Assembly (NCBI RefSeq): GCF_000189635.1
Contig: NW_002476221.1
Coordinates: 124,001 to 188,000, forward strand
Direction: 5' to 3'
From: Tetrahymena thermophila SB210
Taxonomy: Eukaryota > Ciliophora > Oligohymenophorea > Hymenostomatida > Tetrahymenidae
Length of the DNA: 64,000 nt
Below are positions 63,964-64,000 of the stretch, one piece after another. The stretch's first letter is position 1, and every line of letters begins with the position of its first letter. The notes below the pieces were generated by a model. The model had not been told where the DNA came from. It did no database searches and worked only from the letters and a program-made list of their open reading frames with translations. Both the position numbers and the translations under genes were made by a program.

Positions 63964-64000
63964 TTTATTACTGCCGCTATTTTGCTATAAACTTTTTATG

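Noticed and set aside
1-64000. Search for tRNA, rRNA, CRISPR arrays, insertion sequences and bacterial operons
   Set aside because: None seen. No GC-rich cloverleaf-like blocks occur in spacers, and gene structure is plainly eukaryotic.

Overview
The window is macronuclear-type DNA of a ciliate. It is very AT-rich. TAA and TAG recur inside otherwise coherent protein frames at positions that read as Gln, and every gene model ends at TGA, so translation follows the ciliate nuclear code (UAA/UAG = Gln, UGA = only stop). Introns are mostly 40-110 nt, AT-rich, begin GTA and end TAG, AAG or CAG. Multi-gene linear organisation (17 genes in 64 kb) argues against a spirotrich with gene-sized chromosomes and fits an oligohymenophorean such as a Tetrahymena or Ichthyophthirius relative; I cannot name the genus. 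Conventional stop-to-stop ORFs are therefore nearly all meaningless here. I rebuilt genes by reading TAA/TAG as Gln, splicing at GT-AG, and requiring that summed exon lengths divide by three; all 17 models do.

Layout. Plus strand 453-19669: a Q/N/S-rich protein, a double cyclic-nucleotide-binding protein, a WD40 protein with a long Q/N-rich tail, and DNA topoisomerase II (13 exons). Minus strand 20482-37932: two coiled-coil proteins (one with a B-box-like zinc cluster), XPC/Rad4 DNA-repair protein, an ankyrin-AGC kinase fusion, and an amino-acid permease. Plus strand 40003-48981: a double-stranded-RNA-binding protein with a nucleotidyltransferase-like C-terminus, an alpha/beta hydrolase with a Q/N-rich tail, and a Lys/Gln-rich coiled-coil protein. 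Then ORC5 (minus), a sedoheptulose-1,7-bisphosphatase (plus, divergent from ORC5), a Q/N/S-rich protein (plus), a C2H2 zinc-finger protein (plus), and a very large Q/N-rich protein with a helical C-terminal domain (minus) whose 5' end reaches the window edge.

There is no operon logic. Three genes concern chromosome maintenance (topoisomerase II, XPC, ORC5). Signalling is represented by the cNMP-binding protein and the AGC kinase; metabolism and transport by SBPase and the permease. Four proteins are dominated by Q/N/S low complexity (453-4570, the tail of 9079-13845, 53702-56656, 59181-63963).

Main items for a second look: an SBPase gene in an organism with no sign of photosynthesis; nested hairpins inside introns of topoisomerase II and the kinase; paired GC-rich E2F-like motifs upstream of topoisomerase II and of XPC; introns of 3n length without UGA; the dsRBD/NTase-like architecture; and an isolated coiled-coil coding fragment at 35.3 kb. 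I found no CRISPR, insertion sequence, tRNA or rRNA.
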